Source: JBLUOA01 sp048060095 (GTDB taxonomy: Bacteria; Pseudomonadota; Alphaproteobacteria; Rhodobacterales; Rhodobacteraceae). From it: 64,000 bases of DNA. Positions 18,730 through 27,033 of the stretch are shown in pieces. The position numbers were made by a program, and so were the translations under genes. Within the stretch, counting starts at the first letter, position 1, and every line of letters starts with the position of its first letter. The notes beneath the pieces are model-generated. The model was not told where the DNA came from. It saw nothing but the letters and a program-made list of their open reading frames with translations, and did no database searches. The DNA lies in NCBI RefSeq assembly GCF_048060095.1, contig NZ_JBLUOA010000001.1, positions 1,860,001 to 1,924,000 on the forward strand. Reading direction: 5' to 3'.

Positions 18730-20397
18730 ATGGGGAAGCCAATCAGCAATGTCACAATCGTCGGGGGCGGCACGGCGGGATGGATGACCGCCGTGTTGCT
18801 CGATGCCTTTGCCCGATCAAATTCTGACGGTAAACGGTCGATGAAAATTTCGCTGATTGAATCCCCAAACATCCCGACAGTCGGTGTGGGCGAAGCGACC
18901 GTGCCGGGTATGCCGATGACCCTGCGCAAGGTCGGCATTTCGGAACAGCAGTTTTTCAAAACCTGCAACGCGTCTTTCAAGCTTGGCGTCATGTTCGACA
19001 ACTGGAACAACGACGCGAAGGGCAAGCCGATCAGCTACGTCAACCCGTTCGCCCGCGCGCCGATGATAGATCAGATCGACGCGGGATATTTCTTTCAGGA
19101 ATACGGCGCAGGCGGGCTTGATTTCGTTCAGTCCTTTTCACCAAGCGTGGATTTGGGTGCCGCCTGCAAAGGCCCGCGTCCCTTGGGCGGCAAAGAATAC
19201 GACTCAACCGTCGGTTATGCCTATCATCTCGACGCCGGGCGGTTTGCGGGGATGTTGAAAGAGGTCTGCATCGCCCGCGGGGTGGAACACATCCTTGATG
19301 ACATGCTTGAGGTCAAACAGGATGAACGCGGCTTCATCACCGGACTAGAGTTGAAAGATCGCGGCCACCACCCGATTGAACTTGTCATCGACTGCACCGG
19401 ATTTCGCGGACTTATCATCAACGAGGCGCTAAAAGAACCGTTCGTCAGCTATTCCAAATACCTCGCCAATGATCGGGCGATGGCGGTCCAGATCCCGCAC
19501 CCGGATGAGAAGATCGAACCGATGACCCACGCCTCCGCCCTTGGGGCCGGGTGGAGCTGGCGCGTGCCGCTGTTTAATCGAATTGGCACCGGCTACGTTT
19601 ATTCCAGCGCCCATCGGACGGATGAAGAGGCGCGGGAAGAGTTTGTAAAACACCTCGGCGTCAAAGATGCGGAGCCGCGGGTGATCCCCATGCGTGTCGG
19701 ACGGAACCAGAACGCTTGGGTCAAGAATTGCGTCGCAATCGGTCTGTCCGGCGGCTTTATAGAACCGCTGGAATCCACAGCCATCCACATGATCGACGCG
19801 GGCGTGAAATGGCTGATCAACCTGTTCCCGGATTCAGATTTCGCCGACCCGCTGCGCAAGCGGTATAATACGCTGACCGGCAAGCTTTACGACGAGGTGC
19901 GCGATTTCATCTGCCTTCACTATGCGCTCGGCAATCGGACGGATGACGAATATTGGATAGACGCCCGCAGCCAGCTTGAGGTGCCGGACAGCCTTGCCGA
20001 AAATCTGGAGCTTTGGAAATACAAACTGCCCGCGACTTTTGATCTGGGGTTCGCATCGCTATTCTCGTCGGCGACCTACACGACTGTGCTGCTCGGCAAA
20101 CGGGTCTACGAAACCGGCTATGGCGAGGGCACGTTCGACAGCGGCGGCGCGCTAGACGCCGCGCGGTGGAAAACCTACCTGGCGCGTAGCCGCAAGCGCA
20201 CCGAAGGCATCGTCAAAGCGACCGCCGACCATCGAACCCTGCTGACCGAACTGCGCGGAGAGCTTGTTCCTCCAGCGGAGCCTTGGGCACTGCAATCAGG
20301 CAACCCAACCGTGCCGCTACCCGGTATGGCTCCGCAGGCCCGCGCAATAGTCAAACTGCCGGAATTCAGGGCCAACGACGAAGCTGGATTGCTTTAA
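18730..20397 (+). CDS. Flavin-dependent tryptophan halogenase family protein
   Basis: 555-aa FAD enzyme of the PrnA/RebH family. It has an N-terminal Rossmann motif VGGGTAGW, the catalytic lysine K84 in CNASFKLGVMFDNW, the halogenase WxWxIP-like motif as GWSWRVP (W275, W277), and E345 in GGFIEPLESTAIH, which corresponds to the PrnA catalytic glutamate. All hallmarks of a working halogenase are therefore present, with Ile replaced by Val in WxWxIP. It needs a flavin reductase, which is not adjacent. No biosynthetic cluster surrounds it; neighbours are a tRNA and a sensor kinase. The substrate is unknown. Confidence 0.9.
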   Translation: MGKPISNVTIVGGGTAGWMTAVLLDAFARSNSDGKRSMKISLIESPNIPTVGVGEATVPGMPMTLRKVGISEQQFFKTCNASFKLGVMFDNWNNDAKGKPISYVNPFARAPMIDQIDAGYFFQEYGAGGLDFVQSFSPSVDLGAACKGPRPLGGKEYDSTVGYAYHLDAGRFAGMLKEVCIARGVEHILDDMLEVKQDERGFITGLELKDRGHHPIELVIDCTGFRGLIINEALKEPFVSYSKYLANDRAMAVQIPHPDEKIEPMTHASALGAGWSWRVPLFNRIGTGYVYSSAHRTDEEAREEFVKHLGVKDAEPRVIPMRVGRNQNAWVKNCVAIGLSGGFIEPLESTAIHMIDAGVKWLINLFPDSDFADPLRKRYNTLTGKLYDEVRDFICLHYALGNRTDDEYWIDARSQLEVPDSLAENLELWKYKLPATFDLGFASLFSSATYTTVLLGKRVYETGYGEGTFDSGGALDAARWKTYLARSRKRTEGIVKATADHRTLLTELRGELVPPAEPWALQSGNPTVPLPGMAPQARAIVKLPEFRANDEAGLL

Positions 20398-21713
20398 CGG
20401 GCGAGGACCAGATCAACCTTCAGGCCGCCGAGGTCATCACTCTCCCCCAGTCGCAGCGTCCCGCCATGCCCTCGCGCGACATCAATCGCAATGGATAGAC
20501 CAAGGCCGACCCCGCTGCCCTTGTTCTGGTTGCGAGCAGGCTCCAATCGGACGAACGGCTTTAACGCCTCCTCCCGATCCTCCGGCGCGATCCCGGGTCC
20601 GTCGTCTTCGACCGTGAATCGGACAACCTTATCGGTCAACGCGACGCTGACCCGCGCCCGCGTGCCATAGCGCAGCGCATTACCGATCAGATTGTCGAGC
20701 GCACGCCCAATCGCCACCGGGCGCAGCATGACTTGCCCTACCCCCTCGACCGAGCCAATCGCCACGTCACGGCCTCCCCGCGCGGCCTTCTCGACCGCTT
20801 CGCGGGCAATCGTGATCGGATCACTCTCCAGCAACTCATCGGCCGCATCGCCGCGTGCGAAGTTGAGGAAACCGTCCAGAAGTTGCTCCATATCCTCAAC
20901 ATCACGCAGCATTGCGGCGACGTCCTCGTCCTGCTCCTCCATCGACAGCCCTAGCTTCAGCCGGGTCAACGGTGTGCGCAGATCGTGGCTGACCCCCGAC
21001 AGCATCCGCGTGCGCTGTTCAATCTGGCGCTCAATCCGGTTGCGCATGTTCAGGAACGAACTGCCCGCCGCCCGAACCTCTGTCGCACCAGACGGGTGGT
21101 ATGGTACCGACCGCCCCTTGCCGAACGCCTCCGATGCGACGGCAAGGCGCTTGATCGGGCGAAGCTGGTTCCGCAGAAACAGGAAAGCGATCAGCGTCAT
21201 TAGCAGGCCGGTAAACACCATGAGCACAAGCAACTGATGTGGGTTCGACGCGGAAACCCGGCGCCGCGAAAATTCGACCAGCATGTCCCCATGACGCGTC
21301 GGAGCAAGCAGCGAGACAAGGTGGTCTGCTGTCGAAAGATCTATCGCTTTGATATCCGGTTCTGCCGTCCGCAACACTTCGATGATGATGCGGCCCGACA
21401 GATCGTAGAACAGCCTGCCATCCTCAATCACCTCGTCCGTCGGAAGCTCCGTCCGAAACGCCAGCGGCTCCCTCAGCTCCTCCAACTCTTCCAGCGCGCC
21501 GTCGAGCGATTGCTCGCCGTCGATTTCATCCAAAAGGAACGAAAGCTCCCGAACGACATTTGTGCTCATCTGACGGGTCACGTCCTCAAAATGTCGTTGG
21601 ATGAAGACTATGGACACTACCAGTTGGATCGTGAAAATCGGCACAATCAGAATAAGCGCAGCGCGACCGTAAAGACCGCGGGGCATATAGCGTTTGAGCC
21701 AGGCAAAGAACAT
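20394..21713 (-). CDS. EnvZ-like sensor histidine kinase
   Basis: 439 aa from the ATG at 21713; an alternative start at 21740 would leave only 21 bases to the divergent gene. Two transmembrane segments flank a periplasmic region (about 42-155); HAMP, HisKA with H243 in GVSHDLRTPLTR, HATPase with NLIGNALRYG, DDGPGI and GSGVGLGLSIA. It is the EnvZ/OmpR class kinase typical of Rhodobacterales. No OmpR-type regulator is adjacent, so the partner must be elsewhere or separated. Its stop overlaps the halogenase stop (TTAA) tail to tail. Confidence 0.88.
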   Translation of the reverse strand: MFFAWLKRYMPRGLYGRAALILIVPIFTIQLVVSIVFIQRHFEDVTRQMSTNVVRELSFLLDEIDGEQSLDGALEELEELREPLAFRTELPTDEVIEDGRLFYDLSGRIIIEVLRTAEPDIKAIDLSTADHLVSLLAPTRHGDMLVEFSRRRVSASNPHQLLVLMVFTGLLMTLIAFLFLRNQLRPIKRLAVASEAFGKGRSVPYHPSGATEVRAAGSSFLNMRNRIERQIEQRTRMLSGVSHDLRTPLTRLKLGLSMEEQDEDVAAMLRDVEDMEQLLDGFLNFARGDAADELLESDPITIAREAVEKAARGGRDVAIGSVEGVGQVMLRPVAIGRALDNLIGNALRYGTRARVSVALTDKVVRFTVEDDGPGIAPEDREEALKPFVRLEPARNQNKGSGVGLGLSIAIDVARGHGGTLRLGESDDLGGLKVDLVLAR

Positions 21714-21761
21714 GGCGAAACCGTAGCGGGCGACGCGCAAAACAGGAAGCAGGTAAATCGA

Positions 21762-22664
21762 ATGGCCGACAAATCAGATATTGAGCCGGGTGTTGTGGCA
21801 GAGCTTGAGCCCGGCCTGCGACGCATACTCGCCCCGAACCCGTCGCCAATGACCTTGCACGGCACGAATACGTTTCTGATCGGCACCGATCGTCTTGCCG
21901 TGATCGACCCCGGGCCGAATGACCCGCAGCACCTCAACGCGTTGATCGCCGCAATCGACGGCGCAAAGGTCGACGCCATCCTTGTCACGCATAGCCACAT
22001 CGACCACTCCCCCCTTGCCCGTCCGCTCGCCGACGCAACGGATGCGCCGGTCATGGCCCTCGGCGACAGCCTCGCCGGACGGGCCGAGCATATGTCGGGC
22101 CTTGCCAAAACCGGCGCGGTCGGGGGCGGCGAAGGGGTTGACCCCGATTTCGCGCCCGATGTGATTTTGTCCGATGAAGAAGAGATTACCGTCGGCGGAA
22201 CCCACCTCACCGCGCTTTGGACGCCGGGTCACATGGCCAACCATATGTGCTTTGAAATGGGCGAAACCCTGTTCACCGGCGATCACGTGATGGGCTGGGC
22301 AAGCTCGCTTGTCTCGCCCCCTGACGGCGACCTGACGGCCTTCATGGCATCCTGCGAACGCCTTATGGCGCGCAACAGCCGCATCTACCACCCGGCACAC
22401 GGCGCCCCCGTGACAGAGCCAAAAGACCGACTTAACTGGTTAATCGACCACCGAAAATCCCGCGACGCGCAAATCCTCGACGCGCTTCGGCTGGGGCCAA
22501 GCACCGCCGCCTCCCTCACCGCGCGGATATATACGGATGTTCCGCCTGCCCTTCTGCCCGCCGCAGAAAGGAACGTGTTTGCCCACCTGATCGACCAGCA
22601 CGTGCGGGGTCTTGTGTCGGTCGACGGCGCACTTGGGTTCGACAGTATTTTCACCCTGCGCTGA
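21762..22664 (+). CDS. Metallo-beta-lactamase-fold hydrolase (LACTB2-like)
   Basis: 300 aa from the ATG at 21762 (MADKSDIEPGVV). Metal ligands H77, H79, D81, H82 (THSHIDHS), H157 (TPGH), D174 (TGDH) and H213 (HPAHG). After the catalytic domain (about 25-220) there is a winged-helix-like C-terminal region, the layout of LACTB2-type hydrolases or nucleases. The true substrate is unknown; thioester or RNA hydrolysis are possible. Divergent from the EnvZ-like kinase. Confidence 0.88.
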   Translation: MADKSDIEPGVVAELEPGLRRILAPNPSPMTLHGTNTFLIGTDRLAVIDPGPNDPQHLNALIAAIDGAKVDAILVTHSHIDHSPLARPLADATDAPVMALGDSLAGRAEHMSGLAKTGAVGGGEGVDPDFAPDVILSDEEEITVGGTHLTALWTPGHMANHMCFEMGETLFTGDHVMGWASSLVSPPDGDLTAFMASCERLMARNSRIYHPAHGAPVTEPKDRLNWLIDHRKSRDAQILDALRLGPSTAASLTARIYTDVPPALLPAAERNVFAHLIDQHVRGLVSVDGALGFDSIFTLR

Positions 22665-22742
22665 CCGGGTGAATTTTCCTGCAATTTTGTGATAAAACCC
22701 TCTGGACGCGGCCCCACCCCGCCGTTATATCACCCGACGTGT

Positions 22743-22817
22743 TCCGGCGTAGCTCAGCGGTAGAGCAGTTGACTGTTAATCAATTGGTCGTAGGTTCGAT
22801 CCCTACCGCCGGAGCCA
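22743..22817 (+). tRNA. tRNA-Asn (GTT)
   Basis: Complete cloverleaf: acceptor TCCGGCG/CGCCGGA, D arm GCTC/GAGC, anticodon stem GTTGA/TCAAT with loop CTGTTAA (anticodon GTT), T arm GTAGGTTCGATCCCTAC, encoded CCA. Its last 21 bases are repeated at 38575-38595 and form the left attachment site of the island. Confidence 0.97.
22797..22817 (+). repeat. attL: 21-bp direct repeat (tRNA-Asn 3' end)
   Basis: The sequence from CGATCC to GAGCCA is identical to 38575-38595. The match breaks on both sides (T/C before, A/T after), as expected for an integration core. Confidence 0.9.
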
Positions 22818-22833
22818 ATTCCCCCTCAAGCTA

Positions 22834-22858
22834 CTGAAAATGTGTGATTTTCAGTTTT
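22834..22858 (+). terminator. Island-borne hairpin replacing the tRNA-Asn terminator
   Basis: CTGAAAAT / ATTTTCAG with loop GTGTG, followed by TTTT, 17 bases beyond the tRNA. A second hairpin, GCTTCG/CGAAGC, lies at 22861-22880. The original terminator of the tRNA appears to be at the far end of the island (38610-38632). Confidence 0.6.
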
Positions 22859-22893
22859 GGCTTCGATGCTCAGCGAAGCCTGGGGTGAAATTG

Positions 22894-22923
22894 GTTGCAC
22901 ATGAGGTTGCACAAGCAGTTGCC
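22894..22923 (+). repeat. Left arm-type repeats (GTTGCACA, 12-bp period)
   Basis: Three near-identical units GTTGCACA, GTTGCACA, GTTGCC are spaced 12 bases apart (TGAG and AGCA spacers). The same pattern occurs at 38463-38494 near the right end, so these are likely integrase arm-binding sites. Confidence 0.6.
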
Positions 22924-22982
22924 TCTCCGGTTCAGGGACTTCCTTGGTCTCGTCAGGTGGCTCTCCATACTCAGGAGAGCAG

Positions 22983-23400
22983 ATGCCATCCCCTTCGTAC
23001 CTCTACCGCCAATCCGGAAGACTGTATTTTCGCAGACGGATCCCGGGGTTATCCACATCTAAAGCACCCGTCCTCGTGGCTCTCTCCGAAGAAATTCCCT
23101 TACGGAGTGGACTTTGCCGGCGCGTGCGAACGAAGCATCAAATCCGCACAGGCCGCTGGAAAAATTGATGACAAGACTGCAGATGCCCGACGCTCGAAAG
23201 TCAAATTGTTCTGCCTGCTCGCCGAAGTGCAAACGGTCACCGAAGTCGAGCAGCACCACTTCCGAATCTTCGAAGAACGCATTTCGGAGGTTCACATCCA
23301 TTTTCTGAAGAAGCCCAAACACCAGGATTTTACCTGGTCCGACATTCAAGAGCTTGCGGACCAGACGGAAGACGATCTGCTCGGGCGGGCAGCCGCGCTG
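22983..23400 (+). pseudogene. Tyrosine integrase, frameshifted and lacking the catalytic domain
   Basis: The ATG at 22983 opens YLYRQSGRLYFRRRIP, the DUF6538-type N-terminus common in Rhodobacteraceae phage or island integrases. Similarity then moves to another frame from about 23100, with a core-binding-like helical region (DDKTADARRSKVKLF, then EVEQHHFRIFEERI and FTWSDIQELADQ) ending near 23400. No Arg-His-Arg-Tyr catalytic domain follows; the sequence joins a relaxase remnant on the opposite strand. Position and orientation next to attL fit the island's own integrase. At least one frameshift and loss of the C-terminal half make it non-functional. Confidence 0.65.
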
Positions 23401-23402
23401 CA

Positions 23403-23799
23403 TTGGATGTGGATTGATGCTCCTGATCTTACCCTCTGGTGACAGCACGAACCTCGGCACCGCGATGTTCACTTCGAGCCGTCCGAGATGCGTATGGGTT
23501 GTCACGAGATGAGGCGGGCGCGCTTCCAAGGGCACCCCGGCAAACGCCGTTTCAAAGACCAGTTCCACGGCGGCAGCGACCTGTTGCCTTAACACTGGGT
23601 CGCCAGAGTTGAACGCCGCGACATCAATGTCATCGCGGTGAAAGCTGAGCGTCACAACCCGATACTTTTTCTTGAAGCTCAACCCCGCCAGAGCGCCCTG
23701 AAAGACCATCGGCTGTCCGCTCAGAAGCTCTGGCGCCGGGTTGCGCCTCTCAATGACTTTGCCTGCTCCTATGTCTTTCTCAACACCTTCTGCAAGCAA
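23403..23799 (-). pseudogene. Relaxase / mobilization protein fragment
   Basis: About 130 residues in one open minus-strand frame resemble the relaxase domain of mobilization proteins: YRVVTLSFHRDDIDVAAF, and THTHLGRLEVNIAVPRFVLSP, which carries the H-x-H...GR-E-N strand of MOB nucleases. There is no proper start; the first possible codon is TTG and an in-frame stop lies at about 23838-23840. The C-terminal side is cut at about 23403 where integrase remnants begin on the other strand. It implies that the island, or a plasmid it recombined with, was once mobilizable. Confidence 0.5.
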
Positions 23800-23819
23800 G
23801 TATCGCGACGGTTCGCTAC

Positions 23820-23837
23820 CGGCCCATTCCTGCCGTT
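23820..23837. repeat. 18-bp repeat shared with 28204-28221
   Basis: CGGCCCATTCCTGCCGTT occurs exactly at both places on the same strand. It is probably a fragment of the same intergenic repeat family as the elements at 28239 and 32300. Confidence 0.5.
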
Positions 23838-23993
23838 CATTGTGTCACTCAGTGCTGCAATGCAGTTTCCCTTAAGCGGACCTTGAGCTGATGTGAACAG
23901 ATGTTGCATCATTCACAGTGTGAATGTTTGTGGGAGACGTTTTTTCACGAGGCCCAAACGAACATACCGAAATAAGCATTGTAGGAGGTAGCA

Positions 23994-25565
23994 TTGGCCC
24001 AGAAGCTTTTTTCCCGACGAGATGCTCTGCGCTTGGGAACTGGATCTGCAGTGGTCCTTGCTGCCCCGGCAGTCCATGCAAGCTGCCACTCCGGCGGATT
24101 GCGAATTCGTCGGCGTACCGACTTCCATTCCTTCGACCCAATGGACACGCGAGGCGAAGACGAGGTCATTACCCGCAACATCCTTGCTCCGCTAGTGAGG
24201 GCCAAGCAAACCACCCAGGGAAACGTTGAGTGGGAAATCGTCCCGCATCTGGCAACTGGTTGGGAGGTTAGCGATGATGGTAGGAAGTACAGCTTCGCCC
24301 TGCGCTCCCAGACTTGGTCCAGCGGTTCTAACATCAGCGCGGACGATGTGGTCGCATCTTTTCGGCGTGTAGCGGGCATGGGGGCTGAAAAGAAGCCGAG
24401 AAACTCGGTGTTTTGGGCACAGCTTAAGGACGTGACGAACACCGGTGACTCCATCGAAATTGTGCTGGAGAGTCCGGTCGCTGATTTCGCGAAGAAGGTA
24501 TTACCTTGGGGGGCGGCCTGCGTTGTTGAAGGTTCGAGGAGTTCGTCCGCTGGCACCACCAGTTTTGGTATCGATCAGGGGCCCACAAGCGGGAGATTCA
24601 AAATATGTGAGCTCGTTCCTGGTTCACACTTGAGCTTGGAAAGGGATGAGAACTGGTCAGGAGAGAGCGCTCAGCTAGAGCGTGCGAGTTTTATCGTCAT
24701 TCACAATGACAGAGTAGCTGATGCAAGATTCGCGGCGGGCGAGATTGACGTGATGAGAGCGACTCCTGAGGTTCTATACAATCGTTCGCCACTGCTCACT
24801 GACTTGCTGTTTAGTGATCGCGTAAGGGTAGTCGACACACCCGCATCGTTTGTGCGCTACGTGGCGATTAATCCAAAGACGATTGATACGCCCGAACTGC
24901 GAAGGGCTATACAATTGGGCATAGACCCACAGGAAATTGTCCAGTCGATATACTCCGACGCGCCCTTGTCGGAGGGGCTCGTATCGGTAGCATACGGATT
25001 TGTTCCCCAGCATCTCCTAGGGTCCATTAGTGAGCCGACGCTTAGTCCGGATAGTGGGGCCGCGCGCGCGTTGGTTGAAGAAGTCGGAGCCACGGGGCGC
25101 GAGATTAGGATTGCATCGCGGGTCTTCCAGTCAGAGCTCGAAATCGCGAGACGAGTAGCCGAGCAGCTTCAACAAATTGATTTGAATCCTCGGCTAGTAC
25201 AACTTGAGAGTGCACAGTTTTTTCAAGAGCTTCAGTTTGCCGACAACTTCGATCTGGCGATACGACCAGTCTTCTACCAGGAGCTGGACCCCACAGACGC
25301 AACGTACCAATTCCAGAGTTCGAACTTCTCATTCGGCTTCGAAAACGAGCGCTACGACGAATTGCACGAACGCCTCCCATTCATATTCGACGCTGAGGAG
25401 CGACGTTCGGTTCTGCAGGAGATGCAAGGTATCGTGATCGAGGATGGCGCAATCTTGCCAATAGAGGACGTTCAAGCTCGGTGGCTGACGAGTCCTAGAA
25501 TAGACGCAAATTTCTTGCCAGACGCCAGCATTGGTGACCTCGGTGATTGGAGCGTGGACAATTGA
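23994..25565 (+). CDS. Peptide/solute-binding protein, SBP family 5, Tat-type signal
   Basis: 523-aa extracellular solute-binding protein of the oligopeptide/nickel family. The N-terminus SRRDALRLGTGSAVVLAAPAVHA looks like a twin-arginine signal peptide with cleavage after HA. Family features: DFHSFDPMD, WEVSDDGRKYSFALR, NISADDVVASFRR, and the hinge region AINPKTIDTPELRRAIQLGID. The start is TTG at 23994, preceded by AGGAGG at ideal spacing. No ABC permease or ATPase is nearby; the next gene is a coupled pentapeptide-repeat protein. It may therefore be a stand-alone binding or sensing protein. G+C is visibly lower than in the core. Confidence 0.85.
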   Translation: MAQKLFSRRDALRLGTGSAVVLAAPAVHASCHSGGLRIRRRTDFHSFDPMDTRGEDEVITRNILAPLVRAKQTTQGNVEWEIVPHLATGWEVSDDGRKYSFALRSQTWSSGSNISADDVVASFRRVAGMGAEKKPRNSVFWAQLKDVTNTGDSIEIVLESPVADFAKKVLPWGAACVVEGSRSSSAGTTSFGIDQGPTSGRFKICELVPGSHLSLERDENWSGESAQLERASFIVIHNDRVADARFAAGEIDVMRATPEVLYNRSPLLTDLLFSDRVRVVDTPASFVRYVAINPKTIDTPELRRAIQLGIDPQEIVQSIYSDAPLSEGLVSVAYGFVPQHLLGSISEPTLSPDSGAARALVEEVGATGREIRIASRVFQSELEIARRVAEQLQQIDLNPRLVQLESAQFFQELQFADNFDLAIRPVFYQELDPTDATYQFQSSNFSFGFENERYDELHERLPFIFDAEERRSVLQEMQGIVIEDGAILPIEDVQARWLTSPRIDANFLPDASIGDLGDWSVDN

Positions 25566-26884
25566 CCCGACTTATTCCGATGCTAGCCGTGGCAGTAGCC
25601 TTCACGCTAGCTCAAGCACGAGATGCGAGGGCTGTAGATTGCAGCGCTATACAGTCGGAGCCGACTCCAGCTGAGGAAATCGTGGCCGAAATCGCCAGAC
25701 ACGCTCAGGAGGAAGCGGAGTCGGGGGTCGGTTTGAATCCGCCAAATCTCTCGGGGCAAAACCTGGCAAGCGACCTTTCGAAGGAGGAGGCTGCGACGCT
25801 CTTCAAGGGAGCCAACTTGTCGGGGGCCAACCTAAGGTGTGCCAACTTGAGCGGATTTGATTTCACTGGTTCGACCTTGGTCGGAGCCGTGCTTGATGGA
25901 TCTCGCTTGGAGGGGGCACTTCTCTCAGGGGCACGTCTCACCGATGCCAGCATTGTTGGTGCCAGCCTTGCAGCTGCGCAACTGGATGGTTCTGTTCTAG
26001 TTGGTGCTGACCTCTCTGATGCAGATTTGACTGGCGCAAACCTTTCCAAGGCTGATCTTGCACGCGCGAATTTATCGAACGCTCGCTTGATCAACACAGT
26101 GATTGATGAGGCAGTATTGGATAACGCAGCGGTAGGCGGAGCTGTCTGGCAAACACGTGGAGATGTCACTGGCGATACCGCAAGTAGTCTATCTGGGTTG
26201 GCTCACTTGAGGGTTGGCTTCTGTAAGAGCGATTGGTCCGAACTCAGCTTCGAAAACTGTGAGCGTCTTGCGGAGCGGCCAGACTTGGCCGCATTGGTCA
26301 AGCTCAAGAAGATACTATCAGAGGCAGGTGACGGCGCTGGTCGGAGGGAAGTTCGACAGGCAATCGGCCGAACAACTACTGAGTTGGCCATTGCTCGCTG
26401 GCATGCAGGTGAGCAATCATCATTCTTGCCGATGCTCACGCGCAGCATATGGCACAAGGCGTTCCTAGATCACGGCGGCGCAATGTGGCGAGCAGTGTGG
26501 ATTGGGCTGGCACAAGCAGCGATTTTTGCGGTTGCCTACATATTGGTGCACTTGTCCCGAAAAAGTTGGACGGGAGAGATGTTCTGGGTGACACCCGAAG
26601 GCCGGATATCCCGAAACATCTACAGAACACCGCGGCGCACGGATGAGCAGACAGATCCGATTGGCGGCTTCGGTCGCCCTTTGGTTGTTGCGGGAATTGT
26701 CTACAGCATAATTGCCTCCATTCGAGTGGGGATTGAGCGCATGAGCGTGCTGGATGGGCTACTGAAAGCGGTTCCAAAGACCACTATCGTAGAGGCAGTC
26801 GGTGCGTTGGCCTGGATAGGTCTTCTGCAAAGCGCCCTCGCACTTAGTTTGATCTCAGTGGCCGGATACTACTGGTTTTTCTAG
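25562..26884 (+). CDS. Secreted/membrane pentapeptide-repeat protein
   Basis: 440 aa. The signal peptide (MLAVAVAFTLAQARDARA) is followed by a short helical stretch, then about 25 pentapeptide repeats of the A(N/D)LxG type (about residues 62-190), which should form a right-handed beta helix in the periplasm. A linker with CKSDWSELSFENC follows, and three C-terminal hydrophobic segments (about 300-325, 375-393 and 407-440). The start is TTG at 25562, in a TTGA overlap with the preceding stop and with GGAG nine bases upstream; an alternative TTG lies at 25547. Translational coupling suggests it works with the binding protein. Function unknown; DNA-gyrase-protecting Qnr proteins are cytoplasmic and not analogous. 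Confidence 0.8.
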   Translation: MTRLIPMLAVAVAFTLAQARDARAVDCSAIQSEPTPAEEIVAEIARHAQEEAESGVGLNPPNLSGQNLASDLSKEEAATLFKGANLSGANLRCANLSGFDFTGSTLVGAVLDGSRLEGALLSGARLTDASIVGASLAAAQLDGSVLVGADLSDADLTGANLSKADLARANLSNARLINTVIDEAVLDNAAVGGAVWQTRGDVTGDTASSLSGLAHLRVGFCKSDWSELSFENCERLAERPDLAALVKLKKILSEAGDGAGRREVRQAIGRTTTELAIARWHAGEQSSFLPMLTRSIWHKAFLDHGGAMWRAVWIGLAQAAIFAVAYILVHLSRKSWTGEMFWVTPEGRISRNIYRTPRRTDEQTDPIGGFGRPLVVAGIVYSIIASIRVGIERMSVLDGLLKAVPKTTIVEAVGALAWIGLLQSALALSLISVAGYYWFF

Positions 26885-27033
26885 TCGATCACGGCACGCC
26901 AGACGCATTTAGCCCGTCTGTGTGATCAAAGGGCTGAAAATCTAGCCCCAGGCTAAAGGGCGCCTTTGCTATTGAAGCCGCCCGTTGATTGCGTTCGAAT
27001 TCTCCCGAAAGCAAATGCGTCCTCTGAGCTGGA

